64,000 nt of DNA, taken from assembly GCA_910587955.1 (NCBI GenBank), contig CAJUNN010000002.1:82843-146842 (forward strand), read 5' to 3'. The stretch is from an uncultured Lachnospiraceae bacterium (lineage in GTDB: Bacteria; Bacillota; Clostridia; Lachnospirales; Lachnospiraceae). Each line of letters starts with the position of its first letter. The stretch's first letter is position 1. The translations under genes were made by a program, and so were the position numbers. The notes beneath the pieces were generated by a model, which saw only the letters and a list, made by a program, of their open reading frames with translations, was not told where the DNA came from and made no database searches. Below are positions 41,361 through 51,257 of this stretch, piece by piece.

Positions 41361-42062
41361 ATGGTAGCAAAACAGAAAATATTAATCGTAGATGACGACG
41401 CCAATATTGCGGAGCTGATTTCCCTTTACCTCACCAAGGAATGCTTCGAGACCATGATGGTCCATGACGGGGAGGAAGCATTGGCTGTCTTTGACACCTT
41501 CCAGCCGGGCCTTATCCTCCTGGACCTGATGCTCCCGGGCATCGACGGCTATCAGGTATGCCGGGAAATCCGCGCCAAATCCTCCACGCCTATTATTATG
41601 CTCTCCGCCAAAGGGGAAGTCTTTGACAAAGTGCTGGGACTAGAGCTGGGAGCCGACGACTATATTATCAAGCCTTTTGATTCCAAGGAACTGGTGGCCC
41701 GGGTCAAGGCAGTTCTGAGGCGTTACCAGCCTGCCAAGCCGGCCGCTCCCAAATCTTCCGCCAAGGTTGTGGAATACCCGGATTTGGTGATCAACCAGAC
41801 CAACTACTCCGTAGTCTATCAGGGGGAGGTTGTGGATATGCCCCCCAAGGAGCTGGAGCTTCTCTATTTCCTGGCTTCTTCCCCCAACCAGGTTTTTACC
41901 AGGGAGCAGCTTCTTGATCACATCTGGGGCTATGAATACATCGGAGATACCCGTACTGTGGACGTGCATATCAAGCGTCTGCGGGAGAAAATCAAAGATC
42001 ATCCCGCCTGGAGCCTGTCTACCGTATGGGGCATCGGGTATAAATTTGAAGTGAAGCAGTAG
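41361..42062 (+). CDS. OmpR/PhoB family response regulator
   Basis: Two-domain regulator of 233 residues. The receiver has the acidic pair DDD near residue 11 and the phospho-acceptor D55 in LILLDLMLPGIDGYQ, with the conserved lysine in DDYIIKPFDSKEL. The C-terminal winged-helix DNA-binding domain shows ELELLYFLASSPNQVFTREQ and GDTRTVDVHIKRLREKI. It sits 21 bases before its histidine kinase. Target genes are unknown; the lipoprotein gene downstream is the obvious candidate. Confidence 0.94.
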   Translation: MVAKQKILIVDDDANIAELISLYLTKECFETMMVHDGEEALAVFDTFQPGLILLDLMLPGIDGYQVCREIRAKSSTPIIMLSAKGEVFDKVLGLELGADDYIIKPFDSKELVARVKAVLRRYQPAKPAAPKSSAKVVEYPDLVINQTNYSVVYQGEVVDMPPKELELLYFLASSPNQVFTREQLLDHIWGYEYIGDTRTVDVHIKRLREKIKDHPAWSLSTVWGIGYKFEVKQ

Positions 42063-42083
42063 CATGCAGACTGGAGAAGCTTT

Positions 42084-43508
42084 ATGAAACATTCCCTCTA
42101 TTTAAAATTTATTGCGGTGTACCTGATATTTGGTTTCTTAAGCTTCTTCGTCATCGCCACCTTCAGCTCCCAGCTGATCTTAAACCGCCTGACCGAGAAA
42201 AAAGCGGAGGATCTGTACCGGGAGGCCAATTACATTTCCACCAGCTTTGTGAGAAGCTATTACTCCAGAAGCTCGGACGCCGGCTCCTTAAGCACCATCC
42301 ACTCTCATTTCCAGGCTCTTCACACCTACCTGAATGCTTCCATCTGGCTGCTGAACCCGGACGGCAGCGTCCTGGTAGATTCGGATGTAAATTTTTCGGA
42401 AAAACCGGCCATGGTCATTGACTCTTTTGATCCCACGGACATGGGGAGCCATTACTACACCATCGGGGATTTCTACGGCATGTTTGAGGAAGAGACCTTG
42501 TCTGTGGCCGCTCCCATTACTTACAATTTCCGCATCCGCGGTTATGTTCTGATCCACACCTCCATGGCACTGCTCAATCAGGAACGGGACCGTCTCTTAA
42601 ACGTCACTTACCTGACCCTGCTGTTTATTTTTATCCTCTCCCTTCTGATCCTGGCCGTCTTTACTTTCTCAGTGTATCATCCTTTGATGAAAATCACCGA
42701 GGCCGCCCGTCAGTACGCTCTTGGAAATTTCAAATTTGAGGTTCCCGTCTATGAGGAGGACGAAATCGGACAGCTGGCCGCAACCCTGAATTTTATGGCC
42801 CATGAGCTGGCAGATACGGACGAATACCAGAAGAAATTTGTAGCCAATATCTCCCACGATTTCCGCTCCCCTCTCACCTCCATTAAGGGATATCTGGAAG
42901 CCATCCTGGATAAAACCATTCCTCCCGAAATGCAGGAAAAATATTTAAACATTGTCCTAATGGAGACAGAGCGCCTGAATAAGCTGACCAGCGGGCTTCT
43001 GACCCTGAACTCTTTTGATACCAAAAAGAATCGTCTGGACATTACGGAATTTGATATCAATAAAGTAATCAAGAATACGGTTTCCTCTTTTGAGGGAAGA
43101 TGCCGGGAACGCCATATCTCCATAGAGCTGCTCTTTGATTCCAGGGAACAGTTCGTCCTGGCAGATGTGAGTAAAATCCAGCAGGTCCTCTACAATCTGC
43201 TGGACAACGCTATCAAATTCAGCCCCAACGAATCGGAAATTACCATTGAGACCACTCTCCGGCATGAAAAGGTCTTTATTTCCGTCAAGGATGAAGGGAC
43301 CGGCATTCCCAGGGACAGCATCACAAAAATCTGGGAGCGCTTTTACAAAACCGATCTCTCCCGGGGCAAGGACAAGCGGGGAACCGGTCTGGGCCTGGCC
43401 ATTGTCAAGGAGATCATCACTTCCCACGGGGAGCATATTAACGCCATCTCCACCGAAGGGGTGGGCACAGAGTTTATTTTTACCCTGCCCCGTGTGCCGG
43501 AGGCTTAA
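42084..43508 (+). CDS. Membrane sensor histidine kinase
   Basis: Partner kinase of the regulator at 41361-42062. The 474 residues have a membrane segment at about 8-30, an extracellular part of roughly 135 residues, a second segment near 172-195 and a HAMP domain (HPLMKITEAARQYALGNFKF). The H-box is NISHDFRSPLTSIKGYLEAI, the N-box LLDNAIKFSPNESEIT, and the G-boxes DEGTGIPRD and GTGLGLAIVKEI. The layout matches the ResE/PhoR group. The ligand is unknown. Confidence 0.94.
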   Translation: MKHSLYLKFIAVYLIFGFLSFFVIATFSSQLILNRLTEKKAEDLYREANYISTSFVRSYYSRSSDAGSLSTIHSHFQALHTYLNASIWLLNPDGSVLVDSDVNFSEKPAMVIDSFDPTDMGSHYYTIGDFYGMFEEETLSVAAPITYNFRIRGYVLIHTSMALLNQERDRLLNVTYLTLLFIFILSLLILAVFTFSVYHPLMKITEAARQYALGNFKFEVPVYEEDEIGQLAATLNFMAHELADTDEYQKKFVANISHDFRSPLTSIKGYLEAILDKTIPPEMQEKYLNIVLMETERLNKLTSGLLTLNSFDTKKNRLDITEFDINKVIKNTVSSFEGRCRERHISIELLFDSREQFVLADVSKIQQVLYNLLDNAIKFSPNESEITIETTLRHEKVFISVKDEGTGIPRDSITKIWERFYKTDLSRGKDKRGTGLGLAIVKEIITSHGEHINAISTEGVGTEFIFTLPRVPEA

Positions 43509-43570
43509 TGCCTGACCCGGAAGCAATCGTATCTGTTTCTATTGTTATTTTCTAAAAAGGGGGTTTTTTC

Positions 43571-45358
43571 ATGAATTTCAAAAAAGTTGTTCCACACAGC
43601 GTCCGGCGGCTCACAGCTCTGCTTCTGTCCTTCACGCTGACCGTCTCTCTGGCAGGATGCAGCCTGCTCCCGGGATCCGGCAGGGCGTCTTCCAAAGAAA
43701 CGAAAGAACAGCAGCGCTTCGACGCCTTCGCGGACGAAGTTTTCCGCTCTGAGATAGCCATGAACATTATCAATCTGCATTTCACTCTGGCACACCCGGA
43801 AAACTACGGAATTGAAGACTACGAAGTGTCTCTGGGAGATTTTTCTGCTCAGGAAGACCAGGAATCCTACGATCTGCTCCGGGATTATATTAAGGATCTG
43901 AAAGAATTTGACTATGATCTTCTGACGGAAGAACAAAAACTCACCTACGATATCTTTCTCACCTATGCCCAGGACTCCCTGGAACAGGAAGGTTTCCGTC
44001 TTTACGAGAGTTACCTGACTCCCACCACCGGAATGCAGTCTTACATTCCCACCCTGCTGGCAGAGTACAAATTCTACCGTGAAAAGGATGTGCAGGATTA
44101 TCTGAAGATCCTGGAGCTTCTTCCCGCCTACTTTGAAGATCTGGCGGTTTATGCCCGGGAACAGTCCGAAGCCGGATTTTTTATGCCGGATTTTTCCGTG
44201 GACAAGGTCATTGACCAGTGCCGGCAGTTTATGGAGGATCCGGAAAACCACTATCTCATTGACAGTTTTAACCTGCGTCTGGACGAGACGGACTTTCTGG
44301 AGGAAACGCAAAAAGACGCCTATCGGGAAGACAATGCGCGCCTGATGCAGGAGTGCGTATTTCCCGCTTTCACATCCTTGATTGAAGCTTTGGAAGATCT
44401 AAAGGGTACTTCCGTTAACGGCCGGGGTCTGGAGGCTTACGACAAAGGACGGGAGTACTATTCCCTCCTGGTGCGGGAATCCACGGGTTCTTCAAAATCA
44501 GTAGAGGAAATTGAAGACCTTCTCATGAATCAGTTCGACAGCGATATGCGGCGCCTGATGGAACTTTCTCTCGAAGACGACACAGCCTTTGACCGCATGG
44601 AGGATTGCCCGGTAGATCTAAGCGATCCCTATCAGGTTTTAAACCAGCTGAAAACCGAAATTGCCGCCGATTTCCCGGATAACGGCCAGCTTCCCTTTGA
44701 AATCAACTACGTACCGGAATCTATGGAGGAATATACCAATCCGGCTTACTACATCCTTCCGCCCATTGATGATCTGGAAAACAATATCATCTACATCAAC
44801 CGGACCCATCTCACGGAAAACATAGAAGATTTCGCTACGCTGGCCCACGAGGGTTTTCCCGGCCATCTGTTCCAGACTACCTATTTTTACGGAAAAAATC
44901 CCGCCGACATCCGAAAGCTGTTTTCCTTTTCGGGTTACTCGGAAGGATGGGGAACCTATGCAGAGGTCTATGCCTACCGCCTGGCCGGAACGGACGACAC
45001 GGTCCGGGAGCTGAACGAACTGAATAAATCCTACACCTTCATCCTCTACTGTCTGGCCGATATCGGAATCAACTATGAGGGATGGACCCTGGACGACACC
45101 GTCTCCTTCTTCCAGACTTTAGGCATTCCTGAGGACGCCGCAAACGAAGTCTTTGAAATGATGGTGGAGGAACCTGCCCTCTATCTCTCCTACTATCTGG
45201 GATACCTGGAATTTACGGAACTTCGGGAGAAAGCCCGGGAAACTCTGGGAGACTCCTTCAACCTGAAAGAATTCCACACCTTCCTTCTGGACATCGGGCC
45301 TGCCCAATTTGAAATCATCGGCGATCGGATGGACCGCTGGATGGAAGAACAGCTGTAA
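43571..45358 (+). CDS. DUF885 family lipoprotein, putative metallopeptidase
   Basis: The 595-residue precursor has a signal peptide with lipobox SLAGC (C30), so the mature protein is anchored outside the membrane. The DUF885 signature is TLAHEGFPGHLFQTTY, an HExxPGH-type motif that would supply zinc ligands, with GYSEGWGTYAEVYAYRLAG further on. Related proteins are annotated as dipeptidyl carboxypeptidase-like. Peptidase activity is inferred from family only. It follows the two-component system by 62 bases and ends at a bidirectional terminator. Confidence 0.88.
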   Translation: MNFKKVVPHSVRRLTALLLSFTLTVSLAGCSLLPGSGRASSKETKEQQRFDAFADEVFRSEIAMNIINLHFTLAHPENYGIEDYEVSLGDFSAQEDQESYDLLRDYIKDLKEFDYDLLTEEQKLTYDIFLTYAQDSLEQEGFRLYESYLTPTTGMQSYIPTLLAEYKFYREKDVQDYLKILELLPAYFEDLAVYAREQSEAGFFMPDFSVDKVIDQCRQFMEDPENHYLIDSFNLRLDETDFLEETQKDAYREDNARLMQECVFPAFTSLIEALEDLKGTSVNGRGLEAYDKGREYYSLLVRESTGSSKSVEEIEDLLMNQFDSDMRRLMELSLEDDTAFDRMEDCPVDLSDPYQVLNQLKTEIAADFPDNGQLPFEINYVPESMEEYTNPAYYILPPIDDLENNIIYINRTHLTENIEDFATLAHEGFPGHLFQTTYFYGKNPADIRKLFSFSGYSEGWGTYAEVYAYRLAGTDDTVRELNELNKSYTFILYCLADIGINYEGWTLDDTVSFFQTLGIPEDAANEVFEMMVEEPALYLSYYLGYLEFTELREKARETLGDSFNLKEFHTFLLDIGPAQFEIIGDRMDRWMEEQL

Positions 45359-45364
45359 CAGGCC

Positions 45365-45407
45365 AAAAGGGCCGGCTGCGGATTTCTCCTTGCAGCCGGC
45401 CCTTTTT
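45365..45407. terminator. Bidirectional terminator between DUF885 and hydratase genes
   Basis: AAAAGGGCCGGCTGC and GCAGCCGGCCCTTTTT form a 14-bp GC-rich stem with A- and T-runs on either side. It serves the plus-strand lipoprotein gene and the convergent minus-strand hydratase gene. Confidence 0.92.
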
Positions 45408-45419
45408 ATATGTCATTCT

Positions 45420-47705
45420 TTACTCTCTGTAATAGTTGATGAGACAGCCCTTCAAAATAATTTCCCGCTCATCCTCTGTCAAATCGCCCAGGCGCAGGGT
45501 AATCTCCCGCTCCTGTTCCCCATTCACATACGCCCGGATGACATCTGCCTTCTCCTGCACCGCTTTCCGGATATCGGGAACCGCCAGATAATCTCCTTTG
45601 GCGAAGGGAAGCTCTCCCTCATCCATCAGGAAAGGCAGCATCCCCCAGTTAATCAGATTGGAGCGGTAGCGCTTGGTGGCATACGCGTTTGCAATATTCG
45701 CCCAGCCTCCCAGAACCTTCTGGCAGGAAGCTGCCTGCTCCCTGGCAGAACCATCTCCCGGCTTTACGGCAAAAATCGTGCTTCCCACGCCCACATTTCC
45801 CTTTCCCACTTCCGGGCGCCACTGATGCAGGGCCTGGAAAACGGGCTTCAGTTCCGGTACTGCTTCCAGAGGGCAGTTCCCGGACTCGATGGCTTTCTGG
45901 GCTGCCTGTACCTCCTTGGCCAGCCCCACATAAGCCGGATCTTTCCGGGACAGGGTAAACTCTGCAAGCCCCAGAGGATTGGAGCGGTACGAAGAAGTCT
46001 CGCCCGAGGGGATCAGCTCATCGGTAGTCGTCACCGGATCGTGAATCTCGGAGACCACTTTGAGTACCAAATGCTCCGGCAGCGGAGACATGGCCGGCCA
46101 GTCCTTGATATTGGGGCCGAACTTGATTTCCACAGAAGGATCCGCCTGTCCCTTACTGTCGAACACACGGTTCGCATAGATCCTGCTGTCAAAGAAATAC
46201 CGGGGATTCGTGTATTCTGCATCCAGCTCTGTGGCCGCCGTCAGATATCCCTTGCTGGCCGCCGTAGCCGCAATGGAGCGGGCATCCATCAAGGCCACAG
46301 ACGCAATCTGGCCGCTCTGGAGCTTGGAACCTTCCCGGTTTGGGAAGTTCCGCGTGGAATGGCGGATGCTAAAGCCATTGTTGGAGGGCGTGTCCCCCGC
46401 TCCGAAGCAGGGACCGCAGAAGGCCGTCTTCAAGACTGCGCCCGTCTCCATAAGCGCGGCCGCCGCACCGTTCTTCACCAGTTCCATATACACAGGCATG
46501 CTGGCCGGATAGACACTCAGGGTAAACGCATCCGGTCCGATGCTTGCTCCCTTCAGAATATCCGCCGCCGCACAGATGTTTTCAAAACCGCCTCCGGCAC
46601 AGCCCGCAATGATCCCCTGATCTACATAAAGCCTGCCGTCCCGCAGCTTATCCGTCAAGCAGAAATCCACGGCTCCGCCCAGGCTCACCAAAGCTTTCTT
46701 CTCCACATCCCGGAGAATATCGCCCGGATTTTCCTTCACTTCCTCAATGGTATACGTATTGCTTGGATGGAAGGGCATGGCAATCATGGGACGGATTGCG
46801 CTCAGATCCACATAAATCATTCCGTCGTAATAAGCCACAGGCCCCGGGGCTAATTCCCGGTATGCTTCTTCTCTTCCGTGAATCTCATAGAATTCCCGGA
46901 CCGTGTCATCCGTCTTCCAGATGGACGACAGGCAGGTGGTCTCCGTGGTCATCACATCAATGCCGATACGGAAATCAGCACTCAGGTTTTCCACGCCGTC
47001 CCCGATAAACTCCATGACTTTATTGTTTACATAACCCTTTTCAAACACGGCTCCGATAATGGCCAGCGCCACATCCTGGGGGCCTACTCCCTTCACCGGC
47101 TCGCCGGTCAGGTAAACGCCCACAATGCCGGGCATATGGATATCATAAGTCTTGTTCAGCAGCTGCTTTACCAGCTCCGGGCCGCCTTCTCCCATGGCCA
47201 TGGTTCCCAAGGCACCGTAACGAGTATGGCTGTCGGAACCCAGAATCATTTTGCCGCCCTCTGCCAGCATCTCCCTGGCATACTGGTGAATCACCGCCTG
47301 ATGGGGCGGAACGTAAACGCCGCCGTACTTCTTGGCGCAGGTCAGTCCGTAGAGATGATCATCCTCGTTGATGGTGCCGCCCACCGCGCAAAGGCTGTTG
47401 TGGCAGTTGGTCAGGACGTAAGGTATGGGGAATCTTTCCAATCCCGATGCCCGGGCCGTCTGGATAATCCCTACAAAAGTAATATCGTGGGATGTTAACT
47501 TGTCAAATTTAATCTCCAGCTCTTCCATGCTGTCTGACGTATTGTGAGCCTCCAGAATTCCATAGGCAATCGTCTGCCTTCTGGCTTCCTCTTTGGACGT
47601 GGCCTCTCCCAGACGGCTTTCCAGCACGCTCCGGGCATCCCGGGTATCCGGGATAATCTCATTTCCGTTCAGCACATAAGCGCCGCCTTCAAATAACTGA
47701 ATCAT
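45420..47705 (-). CDS. Aconitase-family hydratase, YbhJ-like
   Basis: Iron-sulfur dehydratase related to aconitase. The 761 residues hold the substrate loop ILGSDSHTRYGALGTMAMGE (about 153-172), GIIAGCAGGGFENI and AFCGPCFGAGDTPSNNG, which supply the three cluster cysteines, and GDGSAREQAASCQ near the C-terminus with the catalytic serine and arginine. Sequence style fits the YbhJ/hydratase branch rather than citrate-cycle aconitase or isopropylmalate isomerase. The substrate is unknown. It is a single-gene unit with its own promoter and terminator. Confidence 0.85.
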   Translation of the reverse strand: MIQLFEGGAYVLNGNEIIPDTRDARSVLESRLGEATSKEEARRQTIAYGILEAHNTSDSMEELEIKFDKLTSHDITFVGIIQTARASGLERFPIPYVLTNCHNSLCAVGGTINEDDHLYGLTCAKKYGGVYVPPHQAVIHQYAREMLAEGGKMILGSDSHTRYGALGTMAMGEGGPELVKQLLNKTYDIHMPGIVGVYLTGEPVKGVGPQDVALAIIGAVFEKGYVNNKVMEFIGDGVENLSADFRIGIDVMTTETTCLSSIWKTDDTVREFYEIHGREEAYRELAPGPVAYYDGMIYVDLSAIRPMIAMPFHPSNTYTIEEVKENPGDILRDVEKKALVSLGGAVDFCLTDKLRDGRLYVDQGIIAGCAGGGFENICAAADILKGASIGPDAFTLSVYPASMPVYMELVKNGAAAALMETGAVLKTAFCGPCFGAGDTPSNNGFSIRHSTRNFPNREGSKLQSGQIASVALMDARSIAATAASKGYLTAATELDAEYTNPRYFFDSRIYANRVFDSKGQADPSVEIKFGPNIKDWPAMSPLPEHLVLKVVSEIHDPVTTTDELIPSGETSSYRSNPLGLAEFTLSRKDPAYVGLAKEVQAAQKAIESGNCPLEAVPELKPVFQALHQWRPEVGKGNVGVGSTIFAVKPGDGSAREQAASCQKVLGGWANIANAYATKRYRSNLINWGMLPFLMDEGELPFAKGDYLAVPDIRKAVQEKADVIRAYVNGEQEREITLRLGDLTEDEREIILKGCLINYYRE

Positions 47706-47726
47706 AGTCTTCCTCCTCTTACGTAC

Positions 47727-47755
47727 ATTATAAAGAGCGTCCGGGAAGTTTGCAA
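47727..47755 (-). promoter_or_regulatory. Promoter of the hydratase gene
   Basis: TTGCAA (47750-47755), a 17-base spacer and TATAAT (47727-47732) on the minus strand, 21 bases before the ATG. It lies just behind the stop of the preceding histidine kinase gene. Confidence 0.82.
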
Positions 47756-47766
47756 GCCTTTTCCTT

Positions 47767-50397
47767 TCACTCTCCTGATTCCAGATACTGGTCCGTCAAT
47801 AGCCCTGCTGCCCGGCCTTCCTCTCCGGGAAGCCCTTCCGGCTCCTCATACTCCTCCAGGCGCGGCGCCTCCGGGAAAATAATCGTCACCTTGAACAGAT
47901 CTCCGTCCAGATAAATGTCAAAGCTGCCTTTCTGCAGCTCCGTCAGGTTCTTTGCAATGGACAGGCCCAGACCGCTTCCCTCCGTGCTTCTGGCTACGTC
48001 TCCCCGTATAAAACGCTCCGTCAGCTCCCCTGCCTCGATATTCAAAGGCTGCTCGGAAATATTCTTAATATGAAAACGCACCATATGTCCAACTACCGTC
48101 AAATCTACATAAATCCGTGTTCTGGGCATGGCATACTTGGCCGCGTTGTTGTAGAGATTTTCAATGATTCTCCACAGCCTGCGCCCGTCCGCCTCAATAA
48201 TCACCGGCTCTTTGGGCATATTCAGTACAAGCTGAAGGCCCTTTTCCTCAAATTTTTCGCTGAATTCCCCGTTGGTCTGATTGATCAGCTCCTGGAAATT
48301 AATCCGTATAAATTCCAGCTTCACATTCCCGGAACTGATCTTGGACGCCTCCACCAGATCATCCGTCAGATGTTTCAGGCGCTGGGCCTTATCCTCCAGA
48401 ATCCCCAGGTAATTGCGCACCCGCTCATTGGGAATCTCTTCTCTTTTCAGAAGATCCACATAGTTGATAATGGATGTGAGGGGCGTCTTAATATCATGGG
48501 ATACATTGGTAATCAAATCCGTTTTCAGGCGCTCGTCCTTGATGCTTTTCTCCACGGCCATGGACAGGCCGCCGCCCATTTGGTTTACCGCCTCCGCCAG
48601 AAGCCGGTTGTCACCCCCCAGCTGTTCCAGGGGAATCTGATAAGCCAAATCTCCCTGGGAAATCTTCTCAATCCCATCCAGAACTCTCTGCCTCTGTACA
48701 GCCCTCTGAACCAGCACCGCACCTACTGCAAAATCCAGGGACACTGCCAGCAAAAATCCAAAGGCCCCGCAGCACAGAAGGACAAAATTTCCGGCCAGAA
48801 AAAGGAGATAGGTAACAACCACCCTTGTACTGATCTTCCTGCGCAGCATCATGGCGCGCACCGCATCTGCCGCCATAAAGAGTATGCTGCCTTTCCAGAG
48901 GATACCGCTCTTCAGTCTCCGCACAATGCTTAGATAGCATGTCAGGAACAGAAGATTAATGGCGAATGTCAGTCCTCCACCATACTGGATTAAATCCCGC
49001 AGGCCCATAAACGGACTGAGAAAGCTTGAGCCAAAGACGGCGAGCAAAACACTTGGAACCCCGCAGACCACCAGGGCCGCCTCCGTCTTCAGCCGATCAA
49101 AGCGGTTCAGCCGGATACTTCGGTCCCTGTCGTCCGTTCCCCTGCCTGCCGCCACCGTCAGATATACCATGGTTAGAAGATAGAGAAGGGCTCCCAGCAC
49201 AGAACCGTACACGGCCATCCGGCTGACAGGACGGATCTCATCATACTGCCACTTAAACTCCCGCAGGTTATCGCTTGCCATATACTTGGAATCCACCGCA
49301 ATCACCAAGGTATAGTCTCCGTCCACCGACGGCGGATAGCCTTTCAGATAACTGCTCACATCGCTTAATGTCACGGGCATATTGCTTATTTCAAACTCCA
49401 TATTGGAGCTGTCAAAAATAAGATAATCCGAATAGGCAGTCCGTATATAATCCAGCAGGCTCTCCCTGTCCCGTATCTCCTCCGTTCCTAATTTTTTAAT
49501 ATTGGTATAAGCCACCTGCTCAAAATTTTTTTCCGTAATCTGTTCCACACTGTTGGGAACAATGAAATAGCGCATATTTGTCATGCTGGGACTAAACAGT
49601 TCCAGATTTTCTTTGTATGAATAAAAATCATTGTAAATCACAGAAAGAGCACTTTCCAAATCCTGATAGAGGGCTTCCAGCTCTTCCGGTGAAAGGCGGT
49701 GTTCTTCCGCATAATCAATAATGCTCCCATACGCTTCCGGGGTATATTTCTCTTCAATCCCGGCAATCTGATCTACAGACAGGATCAGCGACGTCTGCTC
49801 AAAACCGGATATTGGGGGAATAACCTCCTCTCCCAGAGCGGTCTGCGCATCCGTATCAAAGAAAAGCTCCTCCTCCAGAACCCCCTGTTCATCCCGGTAG
49901 ACAAAAGAAGACGAAACCGCCGCTCCCCGCTCATACACAAGCTGCACGGTATAATCCCCTTCCTCATAGAGATAACCTGCGGTTCCGTCCTCATAGGTAA
50001 TCTTCGTCAGCGAAATTGTCTGTATTCCGTCCAGCGACCAGTTCAGGAGATCCGTCAGCTTATAACACAGACCTCCCCCGGAAGGATCCGAATGCACGGC
50101 ACGGTTCTCCCGGGCATATTCCTCAACGTCAATCACCTGATCTGCATCATAGATCCCATTCTCTTCAAATTTACTTTCCCTGCTGGCTGCCCGGATACAG
50201 CGGTGAATCTGCTCCATCACCTCATTCTCATAAGCGGACGTATTTTCAAAGCCGCCCTCCTCTCTCGGCCAGCCGAATCCGCTGCTCCCCATATAAAGCG
50301 TGCAAATTACCACAGACAGCACCAGAATCACGGCACATGCCTCATTCAGCAGGATGGCCAGAGCTTTCCATCCGCCGGAATATTCCCATCTTCTCAT
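47767..50397 (-). CDS. Sensor histidine kinase with large ectodomain
   Basis: The 876-residue kinase has an N-terminal membrane segment (about 11-34), an extracellular region of nearly 370 residues with no recognised domain, and then several membrane segments between about 410 and 580. A HAMP-like linker (GIEKISQGDLAYQIPLEQLG) precedes the H-box NVSHDIKTPLTSIINYVDLL, the N-box IENLYNNAAKYAMPRT and the G-box GSGLGLSIAKNLTELQ. The aspartate-rich G1 box is weak. The core resembles the VanS-like kinases. It starts three bases behind the response regulator stop. Confidence 0.9.
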   Translation of the reverse strand: MRRWEYSGGWKALAILLNEACAVILVLSVVICTLYMGSSGFGWPREEGGFENTSAYENEVMEQIHRCIRAASRESKFEENGIYDADQVIDVEEYARENRAVHSDPSGGGLCYKLTDLLNWSLDGIQTISLTKITYEDGTAGYLYEEGDYTVQLVYERGAAVSSSFVYRDEQGVLEEELFFDTDAQTALGEEVIPPISGFEQTSLILSVDQIAGIEEKYTPEAYGSIIDYAEEHRLSPEELEALYQDLESALSVIYNDFYSYKENLELFSPSMTNMRYFIVPNSVEQITEKNFEQVAYTNIKKLGTEEIRDRESLLDYIRTAYSDYLIFDSSNMEFEISNMPVTLSDVSSYLKGYPPSVDGDYTLVIAVDSKYMASDNLREFKWQYDEIRPVSRMAVYGSVLGALLYLLTMVYLTVAAGRGTDDRDRSIRLNRFDRLKTEAALVVCGVPSVLLAVFGSSFLSPFMGLRDLIQYGGGLTFAINLLFLTCYLSIVRRLKSGILWKGSILFMAADAVRAMMLRRKISTRVVVTYLLFLAGNFVLLCCGAFGFLLAVSLDFAVGAVLVQRAVQRQRVLDGIEKISQGDLAYQIPLEQLGGDNRLLAEAVNQMGGGLSMAVEKSIKDERLKTDLITNVSHDIKTPLTSIINYVDLLKREEIPNERVRNYLGILEDKAQRLKHLTDDLVEASKISSGNVKLEFIRINFQELINQTNGEFSEKFEEKGLQLVLNMPKEPVIIEADGRRLWRIIENLYNNAAKYAMPRTRIYVDLTVVGHMVRFHIKNISEQPLNIEAGELTERFIRGDVARSTEGSGLGLSIAKNLTELQKGSFDIYLDGDLFKVTIIFPEAPRLEEYEEPEGLPGEEGRAAGLLTDQYLESGE

Positions 50398-50400
50398 TCC

Positions 50401-51093
50401 CTATAGCTTCTCCACTTTATAGCCGATTCCCCAGACCACCTTCAAATAGCGCGGCTCCTTGGCATTGATCTCAATTTTCTCGCGGATATGGCGGATATGG
50501 ACGGCAACCGTATTATCCGCACCGATGGCGTCTTCATTCCAGATGCTCTCATAAATCTGGTTGATAGAAAACACTTTCCCCTGATTCTTCACCAGCAAAA
50601 GCAAAATATTGTACTCAATGGGCGTCAGCTTTACAGGTTCTCCGTCCACAGTTACTTCTTTCAGATCATCGTTCATAACCAGGCCGCCGGTCTGATAGAT
50701 TTTCTGGTTCTCCTCTGCCACATTGCCCAGCTTTGTATAACGCCGGAGCTGGGATTTCACCCGCGCCACCAGTTCCAGTGGGTTAAAAGGCTTTGTCACA
50801 TAATCATCCGCACCGATATTCAGCCCCAGTATCTTATCTGCGTCCTCGGACTTGGCAGACAAGATAATAATGGGGATACTGCTTTTCTCCCGGATCTTCA
50901 AGGTCGCCCGCAGCCCGTCCAGCCGCGGCATCATAATGTCAATAATTAAGAGCTGGATATCTTTTTTCTGCATCATGTCTACAGCCTGAATCCCGTCGTA
51001 TGCCTTCAGAATCCGGTATCCCTCCTGGGTCAGGTAAATTTCAATGGCATCCACAATCTCCCTGTCGTCGTCACACACCAATATGGTATTCAT
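50401..51093 (-). CDS. OmpR family response regulator, partner of the large kinase
   Basis: Receiver plus winged-helix regulator, 230 residues. Acidic residues CDDD at 7-10, phospho-acceptor D52 in LIIDIMMPRLDGLRATL, and lysine in DDYVTKPFNPLELVARVKSQ. The DNA-binding domain has LTPIEYNILLLLVKNQGKVF and ADNTVAVHIRHIREKIEINA. It is the first gene of a two-gene unit with the kinase. The 100-base upstream region is A+T-rich with TTAAGAATTC-like elements but no convincing promoter. Confidence 0.94.
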   Translation of the reverse strand: MNTILVCDDDREIVDAIEIYLTQEGYRILKAYDGIQAVDMMQKKDIQLLIIDIMMPRLDGLRATLKIREKSSIPIIILSAKSEDADKILGLNIGADDYVTKPFNPLELVARVKSQLRRYTKLGNVAEENQKIYQTGGLVMNDDLKEVTVDGEPVKLTPIEYNILLLLVKNQGKVFSINQIYESIWNEDAIGADNTVAVHIRHIREKIEINAKEPRYLKVVWGIGYKVEKL

Positions 51094-51200
51094 CTCTTAT
51101 CACCTCTTCTCCCATTCTACCTTGTCTTCTCTGTTATAACAAGAGATTTTGATTTCCCGCAGAAGGAATTCTTAAGATTTTCTTTTCTTCCCCAAGAAAA

Positions 51201-51243
51201 ACGGCGGCCTCTGCTCTGCAAAAGCAGAACAGTCCGCCGCCGT
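51201..51243 (-). terminator. Terminator behind degV
   Basis: ACGGCGGC and GCCGCCGT enclose an inner CTGC/GCAG stem, and the minus strand continues in a T-run (51197-51201). It lies 14 bases behind the degV stop and before the regulator gene region. Confidence 0.85.
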
Positions 51244-51257
51244 TTCAATCCTGCTCT

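Noticed and set aside
43505..44311. 268-codon minus-strand open frame in the lipoprotein gene
   Set aside because: Shadow of the DUF885 gene; no motif and no ribosome site.
45309..46853. 514-codon plus-strand open frame
   Set aside because: It is antisense to the well supported hydratase gene and partly to the DUF885 gene end; composition is that of a reverse-frame shadow.
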